Part shown: positions 34,636 through 42,810 of the stretch, one piece after another
Position numbering within the stretch: the stretch's first letter is position 1
How the letters are laid out: the number at the start of each line of letters is the position of its first letter
From: Proteobacteria bacterium UBA2363
GTDB lineage: Bacteria > Pseudomonadota > Gammaproteobacteria > Xanthomonadales > UBA2363
Length of the DNA stretch: 64,000 nucleotides
Assembly (NCBI GenBank): GCA_002344355.1
Contig: DDTN01000006.1
Span: 1-64,000 of the forward strand
Direction of reading: 5' to 3'
Notes under the pieces: generated by a model
Seen by the model: the letters and a program-made list of their open reading frames with translations, nothing else
What the model was told of the DNA's origin: nothing
The model's database searches: none
Translations under genes and position numbers: made by a program

Positions 34636-36516
34636 TCACGCCGCGGCCCTCGCCTCGACCGGGTCCAGGTTCGCCTCGGCCAGGGCACGCAACGGCGGCG
34701 GGCTGACGCTGTTGCCGACCATGCGGACCTGCTCGCTGATGGTGAGGCGCCGGCCGTCGGCGGTGCGGTCGATGATGTAGTCGGCCGGGAATCCCTGGGC
34801 GGCGTAGAGCTCGCGCGGCTTGAGCATCCGCAGGCCGATGTCGACGATGACGTGCGGCACGCCCCGGACCAGGACGGTGACCAGCGCCAGTCGGTCCTTG
34901 GTGCTGATCGTGCTCATCGGATCGGCCAGGCTGGGCACGTTGGCGCCTGCACCGTGGTACTTGATCAAGAACGCGGCGACCCGCAGGGCGCCTTCCTCGT
35001 GCTCGGGGCTCAGTTGGCACTCGACTACGGCGTGATGCTCGCCCTGGGCGGCGATGGTCCCCAGCGGGTCGGTGACCGGTGCCCCCGTGCTGTGGTGGCG
35101 CAGCGTGGCCAGGTGCGCGGCCACCAGCCGCTGCTGGCTGCCCGCCTGCGTGATCGTGCTGACCGGCTCGTCGGCGCCGTGCCCCGCCAGATTGGCGTTC
35201 CTCGGCCCGCCGTTGGCCTGCTCGAGGTAGGCGGTCACCAGGGCGTGCTTCTGGCCGTCGACCACCGTCCCCAGGGGCTTCCCCAGCCCCGGCGCGCGCG
35301 GTGCCTGGCCCGGGCGCTCGCCGTAGCCGGTCTGCACCAGGGTGGCGCTGGCCAGCGCATGCCCGCCGCTGCCGGTCGCGGTGATGGTTCCAACAGGCGA
35401 TTCGGTGCTTGCGGCACCGGCACCCCACCGCTTGACGCCGTCGGGCCGCCCCTCGCCGTGGCTGGCCTGCACCAAGGTGGGAGCGACCACCGCATGCGTT
35501 CCGCCGCGGGGCCAGGCCGTCACCACGCCCAGGGGTCGGTCGGTGGGCGACAGACCGTCGGCGCTGGCGTTCGCGCACTGGACGATGAAGGGCTCGGCCG
35601 CGCGCAGGACGAACCGGTCGATGCCCCGGGCGATGCGCCGGAGCGTGGCGTCCGCCAGCGGCCGCTTCCGGGTGAAGATCGACGGGCACGGGATCGACCA
35701 GTCGATGCAGTCGGCGGCGGTGACGTAGGGTGCTGCCCGCCCGGGGCCGTGCGACGGCTCCGGCCAGCACACCGGCCGCCCATCCCGCCGCGCGACGACG
35801 AACAGCCGCTCGCGCGTGGTGCCGGCGCCGTGGTCGCAGGCGCGCAGCTTGCGCCACTCGACCGTGTAGCCCAGGCCCTGGAGCGAGGCGACGAAGTGCC
35901 GCCAGGTGCGGCCGGCGTGGCGCTTGTCCGGGACCAGGAACTGGCGCTCCACGGGGACGCGCTCGCCCGGCTCCGCAATGCGGTGGACGCGGCGGCCGTC
36001 CGGGCCGGTGACCATGTCCAGGGTGACCACGCGGCCGGTAGCCGGGTCACGCTTCGCGACCAGCGGTCCCCAGCCGAGCAGCTGCTTGACATTTTCGAGG
36101 CTCAGGATGCGCGGGGCGACGCCATCCCGGGCCAGCGAGCCGGCCCACCGCAGGACCACCCACGCCAGCGAGCGAATCGCCTTGCTGCGCGGCTGGCCAC
36201 CCTTGGCCTGGGAGAAGTGCGTGCAGTCCGGGCTCGCATGCAGCCAGCCGACCGGCCTGCCGGCGACCAGGCGCCGCGGATCGGCGTGCCAGACGTCCTC
36301 CTGCAGGTGCCGGGTGTACGGGTGGTTCGCGGCGTGCATGCCGATCGCCGCGGCGTCGTGGTTGATGGCGATGTCGGGGTCCCGGCCCAGGGCCTGGCGC
36401 AGGGCCTCGCTCGCCCCGCCGCCGCCCGCGAACAGGTCGACGACGATCTCGCCCGGCCGCAGCCGCGACGCCGGCAGCTCGCGGAAGCCGAAGCCCTGCT
36501 GGGTGCCGTCAGCCAC
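34636..36516 (-). CDS. DNA (cytosine-5-)-methyltransferase
   Basis: This 626-residue C5 methyltransferase transfers a methyl group from SAM to cytosine. Motif I is DLFAGGGGASE (residues 27-37), motif IV SPDCTHFS with nucleophile Cys98, motif VI ENVK (141-144), motif VIII RERLFVVAR (235-243) and motif X GNSVSPP (601-607). Motif IV has PDC in place of the usual PC pair. Between VIII and X, residues 328-550 hold six imperfect repeats beginning P(L/V/M)(G/S)TI and ending HALV-like, an expanded target-recognition region. The GTG start overlaps the upstream stop. No restriction partner is nearby, so it probably protects phage DNA or acts in regulation. Confidence 0.9.
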   Translation of the reverse strand: MADGTQQGFGFRELPASRLRPGEIVVDLFAGGGGASEALRQALGRDPDIAINHDAAAIGMHAANHPYTRHLQEDVWHADPRRLVAGRPVGWLHASPDCTHFSQAKGGQPRSKAIRSLAWVVLRWAGSLARDGVAPRILSLENVKQLLGWGPLVAKRDPATGRVVTLDMVTGPDGRRVHRIAEPGERVPVERQFLVPDKRHAGRTWRHFVASLQGLGYTVEWRKLRACDHGAGTTRERLFVVARRDGRPVCWPEPSHGPGRAAPYVTAADCIDWSIPCPSIFTRKRPLADATLRRIARGIDRFVLRAAEPFIVQCANASADGLSPTDRPLGVVTAWPRGGTHAVVAPTLVQASHGEGRPDGVKRWGAGAASTESPVGTITATGSGGHALASATLVQTGYGERPGQAPRAPGLGKPLGTVVDGQKHALVTAYLEQANGGPRNANLAGHGADEPVSTITQAGSQQRLVAAHLATLRHHSTGAPVTDPLGTIAAQGEHHAVVECQLSPEHEEGALRVAAFLIKYHGAGANVPSLADPMSTISTKDRLALVTVLVRGVPHVIVDIGLRMLKPRELYAAQGFPADYIIDRTADGRRLTISEQVRMVGNSVSPPPLRALAEANLDPVEARAAA

Positions 36517-36811
36517 GCGGGACTCCCTCCTGGCCGGTGGCCTTGGCGATGGCGGCGTCTATCTCCCGGATCGCGTCGCTGTAGTGCCGCGGGTCCAGAT
36601 ACCTCGCCGCAAGTCGGCACGCCGCAAGCAAGTCCGGGGCGGCGGCGATTAAGCGGACGTCCGCATCGGCGTTAGGGTTGCCCCATCCCTCGCAGGCGAT
36701 CACACACCTTGACTCGGAACCCTGGAGGCTCCAGTCGTCGAGCGGTTGAATGGTTCTCCCATCTCCCGTGTGAACTGTCAGCTTCCACGGCCCCGGCGTG
36801 TGCCCGCTCAT
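36509..36811 (-). CDS. Phage protein of the MSGHTPGPW type
   Basis: A 100-residue protein beginning MSGHTPGPWKLTVHTGDGRT and continuing ADVRLIAAAPDLLAACRLAA. This N-terminus is very common in prophage early regions, but its function is unknown. It overlaps the methyltransferase by eight bases and ends in a Gly-Glu-Val tail carrying that gene's ribosome site. Confidence 0.75.
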   Translation of the reverse strand: MSGHTPGPWKLTVHTGDGRTIQPLDDWSLQGSESRCVIACEGWGNPNADADVRLIAAAPDLLAACRLAARYLDPRHYSDAIREIDAAIAKATGQEGVPRG

Positions 36812-37134
36812 CCCTTCGACCCCCGCGGATCCAGCCCGTAGGTGGCCTCGGCGGCCTTCGAGAACCAGCCGGTCTTGCGGTTCTGCACCCACAGCTGGCC
36901 GGGGATGCCGTGCTCAGTCCAGAGCGTGCGCAGGGCGATCCGCGCCGAGTCGACCTGATCCTTCCGGGTGGTGCCGGTCCCAACGACCTGGCCGCCCACG
37001 GTGGTGATCCACCGCTGCAGGCCGGCGTCCCAGGACACGCGGGCGACGGTGCGCGGGAAGCGGCAGCCGCTAAGCGACGTCGGCCGGTCCAGGTTGCCCT
37101 GGTCATCGCGCAGGGGCAGGGTGGTCTTGGGCAT
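36808..37134 (-). CDS. Hypothetical phage protein, 108 residues
   Basis: Starts MPKTTLPLRDDQGNLDRPTS and is moderately basic with aromatic-rich stretches (LWVQNRKTGWFSKAAEATYG). ATGA overlap with the preceding small gene. No family is recognised. Confidence 0.6.
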   Translation of the reverse strand: MPKTTLPLRDDQGNLDRPTSLSGCRFPRTVARVSWDAGLQRWITTVGGQVVGTGTTRKDQVDSARIALRTLWTEHGIPGQLWVQNRKTGWFSKAAEATYGLDPRGSKG

Positions 37135-37143
37135 GGTGGTCTC

Positions 37144-37809
37144 CTACTGGTCGCAGCCGCGACCGACGGTGGTCCCGGCCGTGGCCGGATCGGTGAACTG
37201 CTCCCAAGGCACCCAGCCGGCCTCGGGGCAGTGGAAGCCCCAGTTGCGGGTGCGGAAGCCGGTGAGGAACAGGGTCATGGCGGGGCGGTACGCCATGCGG
37301 GTGACCAGCCCACGGTCCAGGACGGCGAACACGGCGAAGTGCCCCAGGCGCGGGAACGGGCCATCGACCGGCAGCGGCAGCAGGTCCACGCGGTGCGCGC
37401 CGCGCGCGAAAGCGAACCGGAGCGAACCGGCCTGCCTGGTGCGCTGGTGCCGGATGCCGCCAGCGGCGATGGTGTGCTCGATGTAGGTGCCCGACAGCAG
37501 CCAGGACGCCCATGCCCAGGGGTGGTCGTGCAGCGCCCGATCGTCGTCGGGCCGCAGGAACACGTGCAGGTACAGGTTCGGCAGCCGGCCGGTGACGGCG
37601 GCGGCCCAGCGGCGCCAGCCGGTCAGGCCCTTCCGGGTCTTGCCGGTGGCCGGGTCCAGGAACCAGCGGCGCCAGGGGGTCAGGTACCAGCGCAGCAGGT
37701 AGGGGTTGTCCCGGCCGCCGACGATGAAGTCGGGCTGGCGCCGCGCGCAGACCCGCGCGCAGCGGGCGGCGACCTTGCCGGTCAGGGTGTGCCAGGCGCG
37801 GCGGATCAT
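37144..37809 (-). CDS. Cupin-like phage protein
   Basis: A 221-residue protein (MIRRAWHTLTGKVAARCARV start). It includes LYLHVFLRPDDDRALHDHPW then SGTYIEHTIAAGG, a His-rich metal-binding pattern like cupin-fold proteins. Similar proteins occur in phages, without known function. It overlaps the rdgC stop; the frame extends upstream, but ATG 37809 fits the overlap. Confidence 0.6.
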   Translation of the reverse strand: MIRRAWHTLTGKVAARCARVCARRQPDFIVGGRDNPYLLRWYLTPWRRWFLDPATGKTRKGLTGWRRWAAAVTGRLPNLYLHVFLRPDDDRALHDHPWAWASWLLSGTYIEHTIAAGGIRHQRTRQAGSLRFAFARGAHRVDLLPLPVDGPFPRLGHFAVFAVLDRGLVTRMAYRPAMTLFLTGFRTRNWGFHCPEAGWVPWEQFTDPATAGTTVGRGCDQ

Positions 37810-38765
37810 GCGGCCAGTCCCGGGGGCATGCCCTGCCCACCATCGAGCTTGAGCGTGCCGTGGTCGCAGTCGAAGGTCTCGGCCAAGAAGGCGAACAGCC
37901 GCCCCAGCTCGCCGGTCATCAGGGCGAAGCGGGCGTCCAGCTCGGCGGTGGCGTCCTCGCCAGCGACGTCGCCGAGCTGGTCCGTCACCACGTCTTCGAA
38001 GCGCAGCTTGCGCACCGTTAGGTCCTCGGCCAGCACGCACTGCAGGCGCCGGTCGTAGGTGATCGCCAGCTGCACCACCTGCTTGCCGGCGTTGACGTGC
38101 TCGCGGACCTCCTCGGCGGCCAGGTCCTGGCGCCGGCAGCGGACGATGGCGCCCTCGTCGCGGAGGTCACGCAGCTCGGCCTCGTCGCCCAGGGTGAGCT
38201 GGTCGGGCATTCCCACGCCGTCGCCGGTGATCCAGTCGGTCAGCTCCTGCCGGGCGCTCATCCCGGCAAGCAGCGGCGTCGCCGGGAACGACCCGAGGGC
38301 TTCACGCAGGCGGTGCACCACCGCCTCGGCGGCCTTCCGGCTGGCGGTGTCGACCACCAGCAGGCCGTCGCGGTGATCGAGCCAGGCCAGGGTGCGGCCG
38401 CGCTTGAGGAAGGCCCGGGGCATCAGGTCGGTGATGACCTCGTCCTTGATCCGCTGGCGCTCCTTGCCGCCCGGTCGCCGGCCGCGCTGCGTCTCGAGCT
38501 GGTCCAGCTTCTCGGCCAGGGCTTCCTGCACGACCTGCGTCGGCAGGATCCGGCTGCACGTGCCCAGGGCGATCAGGGTGTGCTGCCCCAGGGTGCGGGT
38601 CAGGGACTCGTCGGCCCGGCCGGGCATGGGGGAAACCCAGCCCTCGGTTGCCAGCTCGAGCGCGCCGGGGTCGCGCAGGGGGTGCTCGGCCAGGGCCGCG
38701 GCCAGGTCTGCGGGCGCCGGGACGTTGGCCAGCGGCACCAGGAAGGCGGTCAGGTTGCGGAACAT
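37806..38765 (-). CDS. rdgC: Recombination-associated protein RdgC
   Basis: This 319-residue protein is the ring-shaped double-strand DNA-binding protein RdgC, which inhibits RecA-driven strand exchange. It begins MFRNLTAFLVPLANVPAPAD and includes TLGQHTLIALGTCSRILPTQ, LMPRAFLKRGRTLAW and the family ending FDCDHGTLKLDGGQG. RdgC is usually a chromosomal gene, but phage copies are known. Here it may tune RecA at prophage recombination or replication. It lies in a translationally coupled run, upstream of the cupin-like gene. Confidence 0.88.
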   Translation of the reverse strand: MFRNLTAFLVPLANVPAPADLAAALAEHPLRDPGALELATEGWVSPMPGRADESLTRTLGQHTLIALGTCSRILPTQVVQEALAEKLDQLETQRGRRPGGKERQRIKDEVITDLMPRAFLKRGRTLAWLDHRDGLLVVDTASRKAAEAVVHRLREALGSFPATPLLAGMSARQELTDWITGDGVGMPDQLTLGDEAELRDLRDEGAIVRCRRQDLAAEEVREHVNAGKQVVQLAITYDRRLQCVLAEDLTVRKLRFEDVVTDQLGDVAGEDATAELDARFALMTGELGRLFAFLAETFDCDHGTLKLDGGQGMPPGLAA

Positions 38766-38767
38766 GG

Positions 38768-39019
38768 TCAGCTCCGCGTCCGAGCGCCGGCCGGCCCGGT
38801 GAGAAGCGGCGCCGCCGTCAGCACATCGGGCAGCTCGCCCTCCTTGCCGGCCATCTTCCGGGCATCGAGCTCGACCCGGACCGTCTGCGTGAACGCGTTC
38901 GCCAGGCCGCTGATGGCCTTCGCCCGCTCGATCGCCTCGGCGTTGGCGGTGTCGGGGTCGCCGAGCGCCTCCATCGCGTTGACCAGGTGATTGCGGACGT
39001 CCTGGATGCGGTTTTTCAT
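38768..39019 (-). CDS. Small phage protein, MKNRIQDVRNHL type
   Basis: An 83-residue helical protein starting MKNRIQDVRNHLVNAMEALG, with a C-terminal segment LDARKMAGKEGELPDVL. This type is often met beside phage recombination genes. The ATG at 39019 overlaps the HNH gene stop. Function unknown. Confidence 0.65.
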   Translation of the reverse strand: MKNRIQDVRNHLVNAMEALGDPDTANAEAIERAKAISGLANAFTQTVRVELDARKMAGKEGELPDVLTAAPLLTGPAGARTRS

Positions 39020-39816
39020 CGTTCGGTGGCCTTCTTGATTCGACGGTTCAGGGCCCAGCGCAGGCGCTCGAGGTCCACGACCTCGGGCGGCAGGCGGGCG
39101 TGGATGCTGTTGCCGGCCATGACCTCGGCGCGGCTCTTGAGCTCGAGGTTCGCGGGGCTGAGGTGCAGGATGTTTCCGTCCCGAAAGGTGACGGCGTGGC
39201 CCTCGGGAACCGGCTGGCCGTGCACCTGCTCCCACATCAGCCGGTGGATCGGGATGAAGTCCCTCACGGTGTTGCCGGTGTCGGTGAGCTTGATTTGCAG
39301 GTAGCCCTTGGCCGGCAGGCGCAGCGTGCCGATCGGACACCAGGTGTGCGGGCGGTTCCCGGGCTTGAAGTGGCCGCGCTCGGATCCCGGCGGGCTCCAG
39401 CCCTTCTTGCCGGCGTTCCAGGTCTTGTGCCCGGGCTTGAATTCGGTGCCGGGACTGCGCCGGACGCCCTTCTGCATCCGCCCGGCCTCGCTGGCCAGGT
39501 ACTCGGTGGACTTGCGCAGTCCCATGCCGTGGGCCAGGGCGTAGATGGCGCGGTCGGTCGTCCCCAGGTCGCGCGCAATGGCGTCGGTCGGCTCGTTCGG
39601 GTAGCGCCGCGTCACCTCGGCGCGCTGCTCGGCCGTCCAGCGCTGGCGCGTCGAGTAGTGCCGCGTGGTCCGCCAGCCCGCCGCAATGGCCCGCCTCCGC
39701 ACGCTGCTGGCATCCCGACAATCCAGCTCCCGCGCGATCGCCGAGTAGCTGTCGCCGGCCGCGAGGCGGCGCTTGATCAGCGCCAGCTCGGCGCGGGAGA
39801 ACGGGCGGCCGTTCAC
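39016..39816 (-). CDS. HNH endonuclease with N-terminal helix-turn-helix
   Basis: A 266-residue protein. Its N-terminal half looks like a homeodomain-type helix-turn-helix (ELALIKRRLAAGDSYSAIARE, followed by a second copy around TAEQRAEVTRRYPNEPTDAI). The C-terminal half has an HNH-like core: IPIHRLMWEQVHG, PEGHAVTFRDGNILH and SPANLELKS. It could be a homing-type or packaging-associated nuclease. GTG start; two bases separate it from the upstream stop. Confidence 0.75.
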   Translation of the reverse strand: MNGRPFSRAELALIKRRLAAGDSYSAIARELDCRDASSVRRRAIAAGWRTTRHYSTRQRWTAEQRAEVTRRYPNEPTDAIARDLGTTDRAIYALAHGMGLRKSTEYLASEAGRMQKGVRRSPGTEFKPGHKTWNAGKKGWSPPGSERGHFKPGNRPHTWCPIGTLRLPAKGYLQIKLTDTGNTVRDFIPIHRLMWEQVHGQPVPEGHAVTFRDGNILHLSPANLELKSRAEVMAGNSIHARLPPEVVDLERLRWALNRRIKKATER

Positions 39817-39817
39817 C

Positions 39818-40045
39818 TCATCCGGCCCGAAGGTCCACGCGCCGGCCGACCTCGCGCAGGCGCTGCAGGTCGATGGCGTGGGGGGTCGCGGGAGTGGTCA
39901 CCGCCAGCACCAGGGGCAACAGGTCATCCAGGTCGCGACTGGCGGCCGCGGCCTGCCGGGCGCGGTGCAGCACCCACTCGAGGTCCGTGTCGGGCTGGCA
40001 GCCGAGCACGTCCCGCAGCGTGGCCAGGAAGGCGTCGGTGTTCAC
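39818..40045 (-). CDS. Hypothetical phage protein, 75 residues
   Basis: An acidic helical protein (MNTDAFLATLRDVLGCQPDT, initiated by GTG 40045). It overlaps the upstream gene's stop by four bases. No known family. Confidence 0.55.
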   Translation of the reverse strand: MNTDAFLATLRDVLGCQPDTDLEWVLHRARQAAAASRDLDDLLPLVLAVTTPATPHAIDLQRLREVGRRVDLRAG

Positions 40046-40440
40046 GACGCCGGCTCCGAGGAAGGGCCCGCCGGGCGGGAGGGACGATCAGCGGGGGAGG
40101 AACCGCTGCCGCCCGGCGGGTGTTTCGTGGTCGCCGCGGCGGCGCGCGCGAGGTTGCGCGCCACCAGCTCGTCGACCGTGATGCCGTGGTGTTCGGCCAG
40201 GGCCTCGCGCGCGGTGCGACCGCGGTCGATCGACACCAGGCTGTTCGACCAGGTGCGGCCCTTGCCCGGCAGGTTCTCGGTGTAGCGCTGCCAGTTCGTC
40301 TCGCGGGCGTAGAACCCGAGCGCCCGTTGCAGGCGCAGCTCGCGCACGGCGTGCCGCTGGCGCTGCGAACGCAGCAGCAGCAGTGAGCTGGCACAGACGA
40401 CAGCAATTCCGGCCATGCCCGCGACCAAGAGCTCGATCAT
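40042..40440 (-). CDS. Phage membrane protein, one N-terminal segment
   Basis: A 132-residue protein with a transmembrane helix (MIELLVAGMAGIAVVCASSL) and a cytoplasmic region (GKGRTWSNSLVSIDRGRTAR) resembling a degenerate helix-turn-helix. The C-terminus is Pro/Ser-rich and disordered. Overlaps both neighbours. Unrecognised. Confidence 0.55.
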   Translation of the reverse strand: MIELLVAGMAGIAVVCASSLLLLRSQRQRHAVRELRLQRALGFYARETNWQRYTENLPGKGRTWSNSLVSIDRGRTAREALAEHHGITVDELVARNLARAAAATTKHPPGGSGSSPADRPSRPAGPSSEPAS

Positions 40441-40811
40441 CGCGGCTGCTCCTGAGTGAGTCCCACAGCCGCAAGTACCCGGCGGATGCCCCGCTCGGTG
40501 ATGCCAGCCCGGCCGTGGCGGCTCTCGTACAGGCCAGATGCCTTCGTGAAGTCCACCCGCAGCTCGGCCGCGGCATCCTCCAGTTGCTTCATCTGCCGCT
40601 GGCGCTCTTCGAGCGGGATGGCGAGGGTCAGGCCGACGATGTCGCGGCGTACCTCGAGCAGGGCCACGATCAGTGCCAGCTCGTCGAGGGCTCGCCGGTC
40701 GCGCCGCTGCTCGATGGAGCCCGCGCTCGCGACCGCAGGGGGTCGGTCGGCGCCGGAGCGCGGGCTGGAGGGGCGCGCGGCGCGCGCGAGGGGGAAGGGG
40801 AGGCGGAACAT
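40437..40811 (-). CDS. Hypothetical phage protein, 124 residues
   Basis: Low-complexity Pro/Ser/Arg-rich start, then a helical core (EERQRQMKQLEDAAAELRVD) and a C-terminal helix-turn-helix-like segment (GRAGITERGIRRVLAAVGL). Possibly DNA-binding. It shares one base with the upstream stop. Confidence 0.5.
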   Translation of the reverse strand: MFRLPFPLARAARPSSPRSGADRPPAVASAGSIEQRRDRRALDELALIVALLEVRRDIVGLTLAIPLEERQRQMKQLEDAAAELRVDFTKASGLYESRHGRAGITERGIRRVLAAVGLTQEQPR

Positions 40812-41050
40812 CAGGCGACCTCCGGGCTGTCGCCGCGCCGGCGGCGGCCGCGCAAGGCCAGCGCCGCCGCAGGGCTGCAGGTGTTCAGGCGCACGCCGCT
40901 GGCTGCTTCCTGGGCACAGCGTTCGGCGAGGTCGGGCGACAGCCCGTTGGCCAGGGCCCGCTCCCGGGCGAGGGTGGCGACTGCGTGGGCGCGGGTTTCG
41001 CGGTCGCGGCGCTGGCGCGCGCCGGCGATGCTGTGGATGGTTGCGGTCAT
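40811..41050 (-). CDS. Hypothetical phage protein, 79 residues
   Basis: Starts MTATIHSIAGARQRRDRETR and is Ala/Arg-rich and helical (ANGLSPDLAERCAQEAASGV). Its ATG overlaps the preceding stop as ATGA. Not recognised. Confidence 0.55.
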   Translation of the reverse strand: MTATIHSIAGARQRRDRETRAHAVATLARERALANGLSPDLAERCAQEAASGVRLNTCSPAAALALRGRRRRGDSPEVA

Positions 41051-41259
41051 GGCGCGGTCCTGGTGAGGGGGCAGGTGTGGCGGTCGGTCCCCGGGTGCCG
41101 GCAGCACGCGGACTCGTCGAGGCCCTGTGCCCGACAAGCCACCGCGTGCTGCCGGTCCGCGGCGTTGGCGCGGATGGCGGTGATCACCTGGGACGCGGCG
41201 CCGGCCAACAGCACGACGGCGATCGCCACCAGGAACCAGGCGAAGGCGGGCCGGCTCAT
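41047..41259 (-). CDS. Small membrane protein with Cys-rich tail
   Basis: A 70-residue protein: one transmembrane helix (AFAWFLVAIAVVLLAGAAS), then a hydrophilic tail with four Cys (VACRAQGLDESACCRHPGTD, then HTC). ATG start overlapping the next stop. Unrecognised. Confidence 0.55.
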   Translation of the reverse strand: MSRPAFAWFLVAIAVVLLAGAASQVITAIRANAADRQHAVACRAQGLDESACCRHPGTDRHTCPLTRTAP

Positions 41260-41453
41260 GGCCGGAGCGTCCGCATGGCCGCATCGCGCTCAGCCTTGGC
41301 GGCGGCCAGGCGGGCGCTGATGTCGCGGAAGTCGCTGTACGCAGCCGTGGCTCCCCACAGCCCGCCGGCGATGATCACCAGCGCAAGGGCCGACCCGAGG
41401 CCCGGGCGGAAGGCCCGCACCCGGTCGGCGAATCGTGGACGCCGGCCGATCAC
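41256..41453 (-). CDS. Small membrane protein with coiled-coil tail
   Basis: A 65-residue protein with a transmembrane segment (GSALALVIIAGGLWGATAA) followed by a charged helix (ISARLAAAKAERDAAMRTL). GTG start sharing GTGA with the upstream stop. No family assigned. Confidence 0.55.
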   Translation of the reverse strand: MIGRRPRFADRVRAFRPGLGSALALVIIAGGLWGATAAYSDFRDISARLAAAKAERDAAMRTLRP

Positions 41454-42103
41454 GGCTGGACCTCGTCCGCGCGCGCGGCGGGCACCTGCCGGGCGCGGTG
41501 TGCCCGGCGAAACAGTCGCCCCAGGCGCCGCAGCCGCGCGCGGGTCGCGATCGAGACCCACGTCAGGAAGCCGTAAGGCGCCTCGGTCGGCAAGCTGTGG
41601 ATCAATTCCTGCTCGAGCGTGTGCAGTTCAGCCAGCTCGGCCGCCACGGATCGTGGGGCGATGGCGTTGGCCGCAGTGCGTGCCTCGGTGTGCAGAGAGG
41701 ACCGGACGTCGCCCGCATCGACATCGACGTCATCCAGGTCGAAATGCGCCAGTTGCGGGTGCAGCAGCCAGGAGCCGGCCAGCTCAGCCCGGAGCAGTGG
41801 CCCGCGGCTCCAGCCGCCGAGCCGGTACTTGCGGAAAAACGTCTCGACCAGCACGGGCGGAAGCGAGTAGGCCCAACCCCTGACCCGGTAACGTCTTTGC
41901 TCGATGAGCGCCTCGGCCGCGGCGTCGGCGTACCGCCAGGCCAGGCCGCCCCGGAAGGCCGTTGCGGCCAGCAGCGCGAGCCCCAGGGCCGGCATGCCCC
42001 ACCACAGGGCGACGGTGCCGATCAGCCAGAGGGTGGCAACCGGCCACAGGGACTGGCGGGCGATCCGCATGGCCTGGGCGCGGTGGTAGGCGGGGTGTTC
42101 CAT
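41450..42103 (-). CDS. First gene of the leftward operon, two-helix membrane protein
   Basis: A 217-residue protein with two adjacent N-terminal membrane segments (LWPVATLWLIGTVALWWGM and LGLALLAATAFRGGLAWRY) and a cytoplasmic domain of about 150 residues (VRGWAYSLPPVLVETFFRKY). The start ATG 42103 lies about 30 bases below the predicted leftward promoter, behind GGAGG. In lambda this position carries regulator N or kil-type genes, but no sequence likeness is seen. Function unknown. Confidence 0.7.
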   Translation of the reverse strand: MEHPAYHRAQAMRIARQSLWPVATLWLIGTVALWWGMPALGLALLAATAFRGGLAWRYADAAAEALIEQRRYRVRGWAYSLPPVLVETFFRKYRLGGWSRGPLLRAELAGSWLLHPQLAHFDLDDVDVDAGDVRSSLHTEARTAANAIAPRSVAAELAELHTLEQELIHSLPTEAPYGFLTWVSIATRARLRRLGRLFRRAHRARQVPAARADEVQP

Positions 42104-42126
42104 GGGGCCTCCGGGTGCTGGTCGGG

Positions 42127-42181
42127 TTAGGCACCGCTAAGTTAGGGCCAGCTATTTTCAATGTCAATAGGCACAGCTAAC
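42127..42181. promoter_or_regulatory. Left operator cluster (three TAGS-N4-SCTA sites)
   Basis: Three sites match TAGG-N4-GCTA: TAGGCACCGCTAA (42128-42140), TAGGGCCAGCTAT (42143-42155) and TAGGCACAGCTAA (42168-42180). Related sites lie on the other side of the repressor gene. The three sites overlap the -10, the spacer and the upstream edge of the leftward promoter, so binding would block transcription. The assignment is by shared motif and position. Confidence 0.75.
42139..42167 (-). promoter_or_regulatory. Strong leftward early promoter (pL-like)
   Basis: On the minus strand, the -35 is TTGACA (a perfect consensus; 42167-42162), the spacer is 17 bases, and the -10 is TAACTT (42144-42139). 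It would start transcription about 28 bases before the first gene of the long leftward operon. Three operator-like sites overlap it. Confidence 0.85.
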
Positions 42182-42231
42182 TTTCAAGCGACAGGCCAGC
42201 GAAAGGACCGTGATCCGGTTCGCTTTTGCAC

Positions 42232-42240
42232 TGGTAGACT
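42232..42240 (+). promoter_or_regulatory. Candidate rightward promoter for the conversion genes
   Basis: TGGTAGACT resembles an extended -10 (TGN plus TAGACT), 34 bases before ATG 42274. No good -35 is seen. The operator cluster lies 51 bases upstream, so expression in the lysogen is possible. Weak, motif-based. Confidence 0.3.
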
Positions 42241-42273
42241 CATGGCCGAAGCGCAACCGCAACGGGAGGGGCG

Positions 42274-42807
42274 ATGGGCACTCGAATCGGATGGCTGGCG
42301 CTGGCCGCCGTCGCAACGGCCTGGCACGGCGCGCCGCTGGCGCAGACCGCGTACCGGTGCACCGGGCCCGACGGCGCGCCGATCTTCAGCCAGAACCCCT
42401 GCGCGGATGACGCGGAGGAGATCCAGATCAAGGTCGTGGCGCCGCCGCAAGGGGATCTCGATGAGGCCGGCGAGCGCGCCCGGGACCTGGCGGCTCGGGT
42501 GAGCCTGGAGAACGATGAGGCGGCGTGCCTGCGGCGCGCCGAGGACCGGGCCTACCGGCCGCTCAACTCCCGGGTGAGCCAGCTACAGCGCCGCATCGCC
42601 TACCTCGAGGCTCAGATCGCGCAGCGCGCCAACAACCTGGCCGGCGCCACCTGGGAGGCCGGCATGCGGGAGGAGATCGCCTCGCTGCACCAGGCCATCG
42701 CCACGGAGCGCAGCACGGCCAGCGGCCTGGCGGCGAGCTACCGGGCGCAGTGCGCCGAGGATCGCCGGCGCCGAGAAGATCAGGCACGCGCGGCGGGAGG
42801 CGGTTGA
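42274..42807 (+). CDS. Exported coiled-coil protein with DUF4124-like start
   Basis: This 177-residue protein has a signal peptide (MGTRIGWLALAAVATAWHGA, cut near APLAQ). A small domain with YRCTGPDGAPIFSQNPC follows, like the DUF4124 module of periplasmic proteins. The rest is a long coiled coil (SRVSQLQRRIAYLEAQIAQR). It stands between the operator clusters and is transcribed against the repressor, the place where lambda has rex-type genes. It is probably a lysogenic-conversion gene acting in the periplasm. The GGGAGGGG ribosome site is strong. Confidence 0.75.
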   Translation: MGTRIGWLALAAVATAWHGAPLAQTAYRCTGPDGAPIFSQNPCADDAEEIQIKVVAPPQGDLDEAGERARDLAARVSLENDEAACLRRAEDRAYRPLNSRVSQLQRRIAYLEAQIAQRANNLAGATWEAGMREEIASLHQAIATERSTASGLAASYRAQCAEDRRRREDQARAAGGG

Positions 42808-42810
42808 GAG

